Shown: one piece after another, positions 1 to 8,548 of the stretch
Numbering within the stretch: position 1 is the first letter of the stretch
How the letters are laid out: each line of letters begins with the position of its first letter
Assembly (NCBI GenBank): GCA_035633255.1
Contig: DASQFD010000011.1
Location: 1 to 52,756, forward strand
Source of the DNA: DASQFD01 sp035633255
GTDB lineage: Bacteria; Actinomycetota; Actinomycetes; Actinomycetales; Dermatophilaceae
DNA: 52,756 bases
Direction: 5' to 3'
The notes under the pieces: generated by a model
Database searches by the model: none
What the model was told of the DNA's origin: nothing
What the model saw: the letters and a program-made list of their open reading frames with translations, nothing else
Program-made: the position numbers and the translations under genes

Positions 1-15
1 ACTGAGGCGCCTCCG

Positions 16-336
16 ATGATCGCCATCGTCACCATCCTGCTGGCCCTTCCGCTCGGCTACCTCGTGCGCTCGCGACTGGCGGCGAACACGACGTATGCCG
101 TGGCCTACCTGTGGGCGTTCGTCTACCAGACGCTCTACCTCTCGCTCGACGGCTCGGCGTTCGGGAACGAGGAGTTCCCGTGGTCCTGCGGGCTCGTGAC
201 GCTGGGGGTCTTCGCCACCGGCTTCGGGCTCGTGGCGGTGGGGCACCTGGCCCGGACCCGCCGTCGCTCGCGGGCGACGGCCGGCGTGGCCTCGCGGGTG
301 CCGTCGGTGGCCGCCGAAAGCACCGGGCGGACCTGA
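16..336 (+). CDS. Small integral membrane protein, function unknown
   Basis: 106 residues. Three hydrophobic stretches (about 1-17, 26-46 and 58-80) indicate a polytopic membrane protein, with a basic Arg-rich segment (about 81-92) after the last one and a polar tail. The ATG lies 8 bases after a GAGG that can act as ribosome binding site; the window begins only 15 bases upstream, so neighbours and promoter are not visible. I do not recognise a family. One GTATGCCG copy is read here as Tyr-Ala (codons TAT GCC). High-GC third positions support real coding. Confidence 0.6.
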   Translation: MIAIVTILLALPLGYLVRSRLAANTTYAVAYLWAFVYQTLYLSLDGSAFGNEEFPWSCGLVTLGVFATGFGLVAVGHLARTRRRSRATAGVASRVPSVAAESTGRT

Positions 337-550
337 CCGCTGGGGTCGCCGTGACGCCGGCTCGAAAGAGGGGCGACGTGTCCGGCGTACCCCGATGGGT
401 CACGACCACAGCGTTCGCCGTTCGGGACCACTCCCGAGAAGTACCGCCGTGCACATCGTGGGCACCACGTCGGTGCGCATACCCACGGCACTCCCAGACG
501 GGTCCTCGTGACCGATGCAGGGGCCCACGCACCGAGAGAGGAAGAACGAG
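337..550. other. Non-coding gap before the frameshifted secreted-protein gene
   Basis: No convincing reading frame. The 3' end carries a GAGAGGAAG stretch about 9 bases before the ATG at 551, a plausible ribosome binding site. No terminator hairpin or operator was recognised. Confidence 0.4.
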
Positions 551-1008
551 ATGTCCCGCAACCAGATCCGTTCCCGCATCGTCGTGCCGGCAGCGCTGCT
601 GCTGGTCGCACTCGCCGCCGGCCCGGCGGCCGCACAATCCCAGCCGGGCCAGGGGCCCCCCGCACCACCGGGCAGCACGCGAAGTGCCGCCTGCCCAGCG
701 CGCAGGCCTTCCGCTGCGACGAGCACGCCTCCTACCGGTCCTCAGCTCCGGGCTGGGCCGCATACCCCGCGGGCCACCGCGCGGGTGCCTCAACCGCGCG
801 GCTGGCGGGCGACCTCAGGGTGCGGGAGGACGAGCGTCCCGCCCCGGGTCCCGCCCAGCTCACCCTGGTGCGGAAGCAGGTCGTGCCGGTGGACGACAAC
901 GGCGTGGAGCCCGTGCAGGTCGGCCTCGGGGTCGTGGCCGGCATCGCGGGCGCGTCGGCCGTGGGGTTCGTCCTGACCCGCCGCAGGGCGCGTCCCTCCC
1001 CGGTGTGA
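551..1008 (+). pseudogene. Secreted, membrane-anchored protein interrupted by a frameshift
   Basis: The first frame starts MSRNQIRSRIVVP and runs through a clear signal peptide (hydrophobic core ALLLVALAAGPAAAQ) to about base 660. It then loses protein character. From about 660 the frame one base back reads a plausible mature domain ending in a hydrophobic anchor (VGLGVVAGIAGASAVGFVL) and a basic tail (TRRRARPSPV), as in surface proteins held by a C-terminal membrane anchor. The switch falls in a GGGGCCCCCC run (about 651-660), so one missing base would restore the gene. No LPXTG-like sorting motif was seen before the anchor. Either a decayed gene or a homopolymer sequencing error. Confidence 0.55.
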
Positions 1009-1114
1009 CCGTCGCTCCTGCTGACCGCTGTTGTCGCCGAGCCGCCGCCTCGAACAGGGGCGGCGGCGCCGGCACGCCCCGTGGGGGCCGGCACGCCCTC
1101 GTGGGGGCCGGCGG

Positions 1115-1691
1115 TCACGTGCGACGGAGGGCGCGCACGGCGCGGCGCGCGCCGGACACGGCGAGCCAGCCACCGAGCACCCACGGGCCCGTGACCAAGA
1201 CCGGGGCGAGTGCCTGGTGTGCCCGGTCGGCCCGCTCGGTGTCCATCCGCGAGGACCAGCCGTGCCGCTTGACCTCGCTCAGCACGCCCGTCTCGGTGAT
1301 CGGATTGTCCGGGCGCAGCGTGGCGAACGACCGCAGGTGGCTCTCCCACGCGTCCACCCGGTCGGCGGCGAGCAGCAGCAGCCAGTGCGCCGCTCGCGCC
1401 TTCCTGTACCTGTCGTGCGAGGCCGCCGGATCCGCCCCGACGCCCCCTTCAGCGGCGCGGCGGTGCCGAAGACCGGCGGCGTCTGCCGTGCTCGACCGAC
1501 TTCTCCCGCGTCTCCCAGCCCGGCTGCCGCTCCGGGAAGTCCCAGTGCGCGCCGGTCGCCTCGGGTGCGAATCGCTCACGCGGGTATGCCGGCCGGTCAC
1601 GCGGGTCGAGGTCGGCACCCCAGCCGGGGATGCGGGCGCGGAGCTGCTCCGGGGTCTCGGCGAGCGGCGGCTTGTCGGCGGTGTACGGCAT
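1115..1691 (-). pseudogene. Broken gene for a ~190-residue protein (MPYTADKPP start)
   Basis: A strong ribosome binding site (GGAAGGA) precedes an ATG at 1691 that opens MPYTADKPPLAETPEQLRA. Protein-like sequence continues in that frame to SVEHG near 1485, in a second frame from about 1482 (TPPVFGTAAPLKG) to about 1423, and in a third from about 1419 (RARAAHW-like, LLLLAADRVD, TLRPDNPITETGVLSE) to a hydrophobic C-terminal segment (PVLVTGPWVLGGWLAV) and a stop at 1115. Two frameshifts make it non-functional as read. The pieces join into one plausible small protein; I do not know its function. A GTATGCCG copy contains the start codon. Confidence 0.5.
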
Positions 1692-1704
1692 ACCGGTCCT
1701 TCCT

Positions 1705-1850
1705 TTATTCTTGCGCACCGAGTCGATCGCCCAGTTGAGCGCGACCGGCGAGCCGCCCTGGAGCTTGAGCGTCGCCGACGTGACGTGCTGGAGGAAGCTG
1801 CCGTCGGCTTCCGCGCCGGCCGCGTCGATGACGACGTCGGCGCCGAGCCA
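1705..1850 (-). pseudogene. Remnant of a zinc-type alcohol dehydrogenase
   Basis: About 47 residues, GADVVIDAAGAEADG followed by LKLQGGSPVALNWAIDSVRK, resemble the end of the nucleotide-binding fold of zinc-dependent medium-chain alcohol dehydrogenases just before the GG(T/S)VS strand. The rest of the ~380-residue enzyme is missing: upstream sequence shows no matching frame and the match ends abruptly before the ribosome binding site of the broken gene downstream. This is a deletion scar; family assignment is from memory of typical sequences. Confidence 0.45.
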
Positions 1851-1899
1851 GGCCCGACAGTGTCTGGTCGTTCCCGGGACACCAGGCGTGCACCTCACC

Positions 1900-2190
1900 G
1901 GCCGGCGCCCGCATGCCGTCCGCGCGCGGCGCTACGCGTCGTCGGGATGACTCCGTCCTGCAACGGGTCCAGCCGTCGCACCCGTCGTCGCGAGCTCGCG
2001 ATGGGAGACGCACCCCAAGCACCCGCCTGCGACAGATTCGCGGGCACCCCATCCGACGCACCCCCAACGGCGCCTCGTGCCCGTCACCCTCGCTCCGGTC
2101 TGGGCGGGTGGGAGTACGTGGGCCTTCCCGGGTGATCGGCGACACCTCGACTGTCGTCACGATCCTTCAGGGCGTGAGCCTGCCCGCGCC
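1900..2190. other. Gap without a recognisable gene
   Basis: About 290 bases between the alcohol dehydrogenase scar and the vapC stop. No frame has convincing protein character and no RNA gene or operator was seen. Probably further eroded sequence. Confidence 0.35.
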
Positions 2191-2628
2191 TCAGATCGTC
2201 ACGGGCTGGATGCATGCCGCCGGCACCGCTGCGGCGAGAACGTCGATGTCCTGCGGGTCGCTCGTGACAACGAGCCCGCCACCATAGGGAAGGCAGACTG
2301 CGACGACATGCGCGTCCACGAGACGGTCGGTGGCGCTGCCCGAGCCGTGCAGGATCGCCCCGACCTGGCGAGCCAGCGCGAAGTCGGTGTCGACCAGCCG
2401 CAGGGCGGGGCGTTGGGTTCGGGTTCGGTCGTGCCGTGCCACCGCCGCCTCCAGCGCGCGGGTGCGACCCCGCCCACGGGCGACCTCCGCACACGCGAGC
2501 GTCGGCGCGAGGACCTCACGCCCACGTCGAGCGGCCTCCTGCAGCAGGGCCTGAAGGCGTCTCGGCGGGGGGCTGTGGACCAAGGCGGCCAGGCCTGCGG
2601 CGTCGAGCACGAGCGGCACGCCGCTCAT
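2191..2628 (-). CDS. VapC-type PIN-domain ribonuclease toxin
   Basis: 145 residues. The PIN-domain acidic set is present: D9 (LVLDAAG), E48 (CAEVA), D101 and D105 (TDRLVDAH) and D124 (TSDPQD), predicted to bind the metal ions that cut RNA. Length and spacing fit VapC toxins, which usually cleave tRNA or rRNA; the target cannot be read from sequence. The ATG overlaps the stop of the antitoxin gene by four bases (ATGA at 2628-2625), so the two are translationally coupled. Located just downstream of the Wadjet operon on the same strand. Confidence 0.8.
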   Translation of the reverse strand: MSGVPLVLDAAGLAALVHSPPPRRLQALLQEAARRGREVLAPTLACAEVARGRGRTRALEAAVARHDRTRTQRPALRLVDTDFALARQVGAILHGSGSATDRLVDAHVVAVCLPYGGGLVVTSDPQDIDVLAAAVPAACIQPVTI

Positions 2629-2939
2629 GCCACTCCATCCCGCACTGCCTCTTCCTGCGGTGCTCCTCGTTGAGAACCGGCCGGGGCGACGAGGTCGGCC
2701 GCGGCTCCGTCGACGTCGTCGAAGGCAGCGCACGCCCACGCCTCGTCCTCGCTGCTGACCGGGCCGAAGCGCGCTTCCCAGTCAGCGACGAGTGCGGCAA
2801 GGGCAGCGGATCGGGCACGCCGGTCAACCTCGTTCCCGAGCGCCGCGTTCACCACCTGCGAAAGCGACTCGGCACCCAGCGAGTGCACCGCATCGACGAG
2901 CTCCTCGTCCACGGTGACCGTCACCTTACGTTTCGCCAT
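2625..2939 (-). CDS. VapB-type antitoxin, ribbon-helix-helix
   Basis: 104 residues. The N-terminus (MAKRKVTVTVDEELVDAV, then LSQVVNAALGNEV) has the strand-helix-helix pattern of ribbon-helix-helix DNA-binding antitoxins. The acidic C-terminal half (about 60-104) would wrap the VapC toxin and block its active site. Such antitoxins usually repress their own promoter. The gene starts 63 bases after the jetD stop on the same strand, so it may be transcribed from its own promoter in that gap or with jetABCD. A weak GGAAG precedes the ATG. Confidence 0.75.
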   Translation of the reverse strand: MAKRKVTVTVDEELVDAVHSLGAESLSQVVNAALGNEVDRRARSAALAALVADWEARFGPVSSEDEAWACAAFDDVDGAAADLVAPAGSQRGAPQEEAVRDGVA

Positions 2940-3002
2940 ACTTCCATGCTACTTCGGCCGCGCGTGTCCGCCTCCCGACCTGTTGACGACCTGGCGGTGC
3001 CT

Positions 3003-4361
3003 TCAGCGGGGGCCTCGGTGCGAGCGCGGCCAGGACCCGAGCGCGTCGAGCAGGAACGGGAGCACCGCCTCCTCGTGGACGGCGCGGCCGACCTCGACCA
3101 TCGCGGGCGCGAGGGCGGGCTCCCACGACGCCGCCACGGGTGTGCCGACGAGCTCGGGTCCACGGTCCCCGGCGCCCCGCTGGTAGGAGACCGCGTCCAT
3201 GAGCCACGGCTCGACGCCGAGGCGGTGCACCAGCCGGTTGACGATGGCGACCCCGGGCCAGTCGAAGTCGCCGTGGGACAGCAGTCGCAGGCCGGCACAG
3301 TGCAGGCGGTCGAGGACCGCGGTGACGACGGTGTTCGGCTCGCCGGAGGTGCAGACGACCGGGACGGCTCCGCCGTAGCGGGTGGCGACGGCCTCGAGCA
3401 CCCGCGGGTTCTCGCAGACCAGGACCGGCATCCCCGCCGCCCAGCTCGGCGCCCCACTCGACGGCCGGCTCGGCGCCCCACTCGACGGCCGGCTCTGCGC
3501 CGCGGCGGGCGCCAGGGGTGGCCAGGAGCGCAGGTCCCATGCGGTCAGGTGCACCGGCGCGCCCGCGTCCGCCGCCAGGTCGAGGCGCTGCGCCAGCTCG
3601 GTCATCCCGGCTGGACGCGGTGGCTGCTCGTGAGCACCACCGATGCGCAGGCCGAGGGTCAGGCAGGTGCTGGACACGAGGTCGACGTGGATGCCGAAGC
3701 CCTCCCACACCGCCCGCCGGCCCGACGTCGTCGTCGGCCACGCCGAGCCGGAGGCGGCGCACAGCGCCCGGAGGACCACGGCGTGGAGCAGCCGGTCCTC
3801 GTCGAGCGCGTGGGCGTCACCCGTCGTCTCCGCTGCGAGGTCCACACGGGAGCGGACGGTCTCCGCCGGCCGGCGGCCGTCCTGCGGGAGCAGCCGCCCG
3901 AGCATCCGTGCCGCTGCCTCCACCGTCGGCAGCGCGTCGGCCCGCCCGGTGAGCAGCCCGGTGGAGCGCAGGCTCTCGGCCCACGCGTCGACCCAGGGAC
4001 CGCTCAGGAGGGTCCGCGCCAGCTCCAGCGGCTCCGCCCGTCGCCGCGCGGCCAGGTCGCGCTCGCGCGCCCGGTCTCGCAACGGCATACCGGTCACGGC
4101 CGAGACCACCTCGGGAAGGCCGCCGACACCGGACCGCGCGTGCAGCACCGCGTCGAGCACGGCGAGGTCGACGGTGCAGGTCTCCGACACGACAGCCCGC
4201 CCGAGCAGCCCCGAGAGGGCGTGCCGCTTCGCACGGTCCAGGCCGGTCAGCCGCACCCTGCCCGTGGCCCGGAGGCCGCCCCGCTCCAGGCGCCCCCGGG
4301 CTGCGTCCCACAGCGGTCGCAGCCCCGGGTCCGCGAGCCAGTCAGGGACGGGAGGGATCAT
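3003..4361 (-). CDS. jetD: Wadjet type II nuclease subunit JetD (DUF3323/DUF2399)
   Basis: 452 residues, TIGR02679-like: an N-terminal DUF3323 region and a C-terminal DUF2399 TOPRIM-like domain. Visible TOPRIM features are the Glu in VCENP (about E317) and the Asp pair in HGDFDWPG (363-370). In Wadjet, JetD is the endonuclease that cuts plasmid DNA bound by the JetABC SMC-like motor. The ATG overlaps the jetC stop (ATGA, 4361-4358). A short in-frame duplication gives SRPSSGAP twice (about 3450-3500), just upstream of the TOPRIM part and probably in a flexible linker. The catalytic motifs look intact. Confidence 0.85.
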   Translation of the reverse strand: MIPPVPDWLADPGLRPLWDAARGRLERGGLRATGRVRLTGLDRAKRHALSGLLGRAVVSETCTVDLAVLDAVLHARSGVGGLPEVVSAVTGMPLRDRARERDLAARRRAEPLELARTLLSGPWVDAWAESLRSTGLLTGRADALPTVEAAARMLGRLLPQDGRRPAETVRSRVDLAAETTGDAHALDEDRLLHAVVLRALCAASGSAWPTTTSGRRAVWEGFGIHVDLVSSTCLTLGLRIGGAHEQPPRPAGMTELAQRLDLAADAGAPVHLTAWDLRSWPPLAPAAAQSRPSSGAPSRPSSGAPSWAAGMPVLVCENPRVLEAVATRYGGAVPVVCTSGEPNTVVTAVLDRLHCAGLRLLSHGDFDWPGVAIVNRLVHRLGVEPWLMDAVSYQRGAGDRGPELVGTPVAASWEPALAPAMVEVGRAVHEEAVLPFLLDALGSWPRSHRGPR

Positions 4362-7300
4362 CCGACGGCGTGCAGCCGGCGACCGTCCCAGCGGTACTCG
4401 AACTGCGCGATCCCCCGCTCCGCCGGGTCGCGCAGCGCCTCGTAGATCGCCAGCGAGGGGACGGTGTCGTGGTCGCCCCAGAGCCGCTCGCTCGTGATGA
4501 CGAAGTCGAGGTCGAGGTCGACGAGCAGCCCGAAGAGCAGGGGATGGGTGCGTACGTCGATCTTCGGGAAGGCGTCGTCGAGCAGCACCAGCCTCGGGGC
4601 GTGCGGCGCAGCCCCGGCGAGCGAGGTGAAGTGCGCCGCGGCCGCAGCGAAGAGCGGCAGGTAACAGAGCACCTTCTGCTCGCCCTGCGACAGCGGCGAG
4701 CGCCGGTGCAGCTCGAGCCAGGCGCCCTCGCTCTCCGGCCGGGTGTACTGGATGCGGAACGCGAACCACTGCCGGTAGTCGAGCGCGACCGCCAGGTGCT
4801 CGCTGTAGGACAGCTCCGGCCGCTCGGCCCGCGACGCCTCGATGAGCCGGTGCAGGCTGTCCCGCAGCCGCGCGCGCTCCTCGGGGACCAGGGCGCCGAG
4901 CGGCTGGACGAGGAGGCGCACCGACTCCTTGGCCTCGGCGGGGACGTCGTCGCGGAGCTGCCACCGCAGCCGGACCCGGATGCCCTGCGAGGTGCTCACG
5001 CCGGTGAGCAGGCGGTTCATCGCGACGACGAGCTCGTCGGCGTCGCGCCGACACCGCCGGATCGCCTCGCCGAGCTCACCGAGGACGTGCCGCTCGAACT
5101 GGGCCTTCTCGCGCTCGGTGAGCAGGTCGCGGTCTCGCTCGACGGCTGCGGCGACCCGGCGGGCCAGCTCGGCGATCGGCGCGTCACCGGCCTCGTCGCG
5201 CGCGGCGACGGCGAGCAGCGCGCCGTGCTGGTTCACGGCCGGCTCATGGTCGCCGGCGGGTCCGCTGCTCGCCTCGGTGTAGGCCTTCCACACCCCGGTC
5301 GGGTCCGGCGCGCCCTGGGTCTCGCCCGGCGGGTGGCTCGAGGTCCCGCCGGCGGCCGGCCCGGTGGCATCGGTCCTGGGCAGCAGCGCGGCGAGCCGCT
5401 CGACCCCGTCGAGGACGTCGGCCGGGGTGTCCTCGTCGTCGGGCAGCTCCTCGGCGCGGATGAGGACCGCGCGCCCCGGCGGCAGGTCGTCGCCGAAGGC
5501 CGACTCGAGCAGGCCGGGCACCGCGGCCAGGGCCCCGACGTCGTGGACCCGGGCCAGCCGCAGCCGCTGCGCCTCGCCGCGTCGCTCCGCCGCGGCTTCG
5601 ACGTCGCGGTCGGCCCGGGCCCGCTCCGCGACGAGCGTCTCCCTATGCTGCGCCAGCGCGCGCACGCGCTCCCCTGCCGCCCGCGCTCGCTCCTCGAGCT
5701 CGCGGATCCGGCCCAGGAGCTGCTGCACGTCCGCCCCGACGCTGGCGACAAGCTCGGTATGCCGCGCGGCTGCCGTCGCCGCCGCGTCCCTCTCCCGCTC
5801 CGCCGCCTGCTGCGCCGCCAGGGCGGCCTCCGCGCAGGCCGCGAGCTCGGTCAGCGCCTCGGCGAGCCGCCGCAGGTCCTGCTGGTGCGACGGCAGCGCA
5901 TCGGTGAGCCGGTCCAGCTCGCGGTCGAGCGCCGCGAGGCGCTGCCGCAGCGCCTCCAGCGAGGTGCGCTCCGCAGCGAGGCCGTGCTGAGCCGCGGTGC
6001 GCACGACCTCGTCCCGTATGCCGGCCGCTCGCGCGCGGCGGTCGCTCGCCTCGCCCTGCGCCTCGCTCAGGACGGCCGCGTCACGAGCGACCGAGTCCTC
6101 CCGCGCCGACAGCGTCACCCGGGCGTCCCGCACGGCACGGTCGGAGGGCAGCGCGGCCAGCCAGGTCTCGACCGCGGCGATGTCGGCCTCGGCGGCGGTC
6201 AGCGCGCGGGCGGCCTCGGCGTGCGCCGCCTCGGCTTCGCTGATGTCGGCGCTGAGCTCGGCGAGACGGCGACGCCGCTCCTCCGCCCGCGCGGTGGCCC
6301 CAACGAACTGCGCCCGGTCCTTCGCGCTGCGGCCCCGGAGCGCACCCATGGACCAGGACCCGTCGGTCGAGACGTGCGGCGTCGACGCCTCGGCCCCCGT
6401 GGCCGCCTCGGCCGCGACCCTGGTGAGCAGGGCCTCGACGACCTCCGCCGCGACGTCGGACCCGGCCGGGACGTCGGGGCGGAGCAACGCGGCCAGCGTG
6501 CGACCCGGGGCCCCGGCGTCACCGTCGGCGCCGGCGCTTCTGTCGCCGAGGGTGCTCGCCGCGAGGACGACGTCGAGGTGGTCCGGGCCGAGCAGCGCAC
6601 CGTCGGGTCGCACCCAGGCGTCGAGCAGGCCGCTGTCCTGCAGCGCGGCCTCGACCGCCGCCCGCTCGCCGTCGGCCAGCTCGTCGGCGAAGTCGACGAG
6701 CCGCCACAGGGGGGCGCCGTCGGGGCGGTCGGTGCGGGTCAGGACCGGGGCCGGTGGTGACGGGTCACGCTCACGCTCGACGACGGCATACCGCTCCTGC
6801 AGGTCACGGAGGCGAGCCGAGAGCTCACGGACCGCGACCCGGTGGCCGGCCTCCTCCTCGCGCAGCACGCCGAGGCGCGCGGCCACGGCGCCCCGGGCCC
6901 GGTCACCGGCCTCCGCCACGGCCTCCGGGCCGAGGTCGACCGGACCCTCGACGCGCAGCGCGGCGGGGTCGCCGAGCCACTGCTGCCAGGCGGCTGCGAG
7001 GTCCCGTTCGGCGGCGAGCACGTCGGTCTGGGCCGAGTCCCGCAGCGTCACCGACTGCTCCCAGCGCTGCTCGGCCCGGGCGGCCCGCTCGGCCGCCCGC
7101 CGGGCGTCGTCCTCGGCCCGCCCGAGCGTGGTGATGATGTCGAGGACGAGCAGCACGGCCTCGCCGCGGCGGCGGGCGGCGGCCGTCGCCTCGGTGACCG
7201 CCGGCTGCAGTGCCGTGACGGCCTCCGCCAGGCGCAGGGCGTCCGCCGGTGACCCGCTCGCTGCGGTGGGCGCCGGCGTGTCCAGCGCGGCGGGCAGCGC

Positions 7301-8548
7301 CAGCGGTGTCTCGGCCCCCACCGATCCGAGCGCGTCGTCGAGCTCACGGACGCGCCCGACGAGTGCTCGCAGCCGGTCGGCGACGCGGCCCGCGTCGCGA
7401 CCCACCCCGGCGGCGACGCGCTGCCGCCGGTCGCCCTGCTGCTCGGCCGCGAGCTCGCTGCGGCGGGCGGTGTCCGCCGCGGCGCGGGCGCGCTCGTCGA
7501 GCTCGGTGAGCCGGCGCTGGTCGCGGGCCTCGCGGCTGTCGCGGAGCTCCTCGCGCCGGGCGTGCACCTCCTCCTGCTCACGTGCCGCCTTGCCACGCTC
7601 GGCCTCGACCGCGTCGAGCTCCTCGTCGAGCCGGCGCCGACGGGCGGTCTCCCGCCGCAGCGTGACCACGGCGCTCCGCTCCGCGGCGTGCGCGGAGGAG
7701 GCGGCGCGACCGCGGGCGGCGGCGGCGGAGCGGGCGTAGGCGGCATACGCGTCCGCGAGCCGGGCCAGCCCCTCCGCGGCGGCGGACCGGCGCGCGAGGT
7801 CCTCCCCGATGGCCGCGAGCGAGTCGAAGGTCTCCCCCGTGCTCCGCACGGTGTGCTCGTCGAGCTGCGGCAGGGCGTGCGCGAGCTGGGTGGTGAGGCG
7901 AGCGGGCTCGATGTCCTCGCCGATCTGGGGCTGGCGCAGCCAGTAGAGGAGGCGGAGGACGTCGTCGTACTGCTCCACCTCGAGCCCGAACAGCGTCCGC
8001 CCGACGTGCTCCTTGTAGGGCTTGGCGCTCTCGAAGACGTGGCCGTCCTCGCCGAGCTGCTCCTGCAGCCGGGGCCGGGTGAGCGGGCCGGCGGCGTCCT
8101 CGAGGTCGAGGTCGTGGCCGACCCGTCGTGGGGTGGTGAAGAACCACGCGGTGGCCGTCTTCGCGGTGGTCGAGGCCCGTATGCCGATGCCGCACGTGTA
8201 GTGCTCCGGCTCGCCCTGCGGGGTGGTGCGAGCGAACTCTACCCAGAGGTACCCGATGCGGGACTGGCCGGCATACCCGTCGGTCATCAGCCACAGCAGG
8301 CTGGTGTGGTGACGCGCGGAGGCGGTGATGCGCGCCTTGTCGCCGTCGAGGACGAAGGGGAGCAGCATCTCGAGGGTCTTGGACTTGCCGGCGCCGTTGG
8401 CCCCGCGGAGCAGGATCCGGCCGTCGGCGGCGGTGAACTCCTGGTCGTCGTACTGCCAGACGTTGAGGACGCCGGCGCGGGAGAGGCGGAAGCGGTGCTC
8501 GACGCGCAGACCGGACGTCGGCGGCGGGGCGTGCAGGGTGGCTGTCAT
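4358..8548 (-). CDS. jetC: Wadjet type II SMC-like ATPase JetC
   Basis: 1396 residues, TIGR02680/SbcC-C type. Walker A GANGAGKS is at 49-56. A very long Ala/Arg/Glu-rich middle is predicted coiled coil interrupted by a hinge-like region. The C-terminal head has the signature SQGEQ (about 1287) and Walker B LVLLDDAF (about 1320), followed by FVITSERLWG. This is a MukB-like loop-extruding motor which, with JetA and JetB, recognises small circular DNA for cutting by JetD. Start and stop overlap jetB and jetD by four bases. Five GTATGCCG copies lie inside, in Tyr-Ala, Arg-His-Thr and Gly-Ile-Arg frames. No disabling change seen. Confidence 0.9.
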   Translation of the reverse strand: MTATLHAPPPTSGLRVEHRFRLSRAGVLNVWQYDDQEFTAADGRILLRGANGAGKSKTLEMLLPFVLDGDKARITASARHHTSLLWLMTDGYAGQSRIGYLWVEFARTTPQGEPEHYTCGIGIRASTTAKTATAWFFTTPRRVGHDLDLEDAAGPLTRPRLQEQLGEDGHVFESAKPYKEHVGRTLFGLEVEQYDDVLRLLYWLRQPQIGEDIEPARLTTQLAHALPQLDEHTVRSTGETFDSLAAIGEDLARRSAAAEGLARLADAYAAYARSAAAARGRAASSAHAAERSAVVTLRRETARRRRLDEELDAVEAERGKAAREQEEVHARREELRDSREARDQRRLTELDERARAAADTARRSELAAEQQGDRRQRVAAGVGRDAGRVADRLRALVGRVRELDDALGSVGAETPLALPAALDTPAPTAASGSPADALRLAEAVTALQPAVTEATAAARRRGEAVLLVLDIITTLGRAEDDARRAAERAARAEQRWEQSVTLRDSAQTDVLAAERDLAAAWQQWLGDPAALRVEGPVDLGPEAVAEAGDRARGAVAARLGVLREEEAGHRVAVRELSARLRDLQERYAVVERERDPSPPAPVLTRTDRPDGAPLWRLVDFADELADGERAAVEAALQDSGLLDAWVRPDGALLGPDHLDVVLAASTLGDRSAGADGDAGAPGRTLAALLRPDVPAGSDVAAEVVEALLTRVAAEAATGAEASTPHVSTDGSWSMGALRGRSAKDRAQFVGATARAEERRRRLAELSADISEAEAAHAEAARALTAAEADIAAVETWLAALPSDRAVRDARVTLSAREDSVARDAAVLSEAQGEASDRRARAAGIRDEVVRTAAQHGLAAERTSLEALRQRLAALDRELDRLTDALPSHQQDLRRLAEALTELAACAEAALAAQQAAERERDAAATAAARHTELVASVGADVQQLLGRIRELEERARAAGERVRALAQHRETLVAERARADRDVEAAAERRGEAQRLRLARVHDVGALAAVPGLLESAFGDDLPPGRAVLIRAEELPDDEDTPADVLDGVERLAALLPRTDATGPAAGGTSSHPPGETQGAPDPTGVWKAYTEASSGPAGDHEPAVNQHGALLAVAARDEAGDAPIAELARRVAAAVERDRDLLTEREKAQFERHVLGELGEAIRRCRRDADELVVAMNRLLTGVSTSQGIRVRLRWQLRDDVPAEAKESVRLLVQPLGALVPEERARLRDSLHRLIEASRAERPELSYSEHLAVALDYRQWFAFRIQYTRPESEGAWLELHRRSPLSQGEQKVLCYLPLFAAAAAHFTSLAGAAPHAPRLVLLDDAFPKIDVRTHPLLFGLLVDLDLDFVITSERLWGDHDTVPSLAIYEALRDPAERGIAQFEYRWDGRRLHAVG

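Noticed and set aside
551..1008. Programmed -1 frameshift
   Set aside because: The GGGGCCCCCC run is not a canonical slippery heptamer and no downstream structure stands out; decay or a sequencing error is simpler.
4370..6760. 796-residue plus-strand frame opposite jetC
   Set aside because: Mirror of coiled-coil coding sequence; composition typical of antisense.
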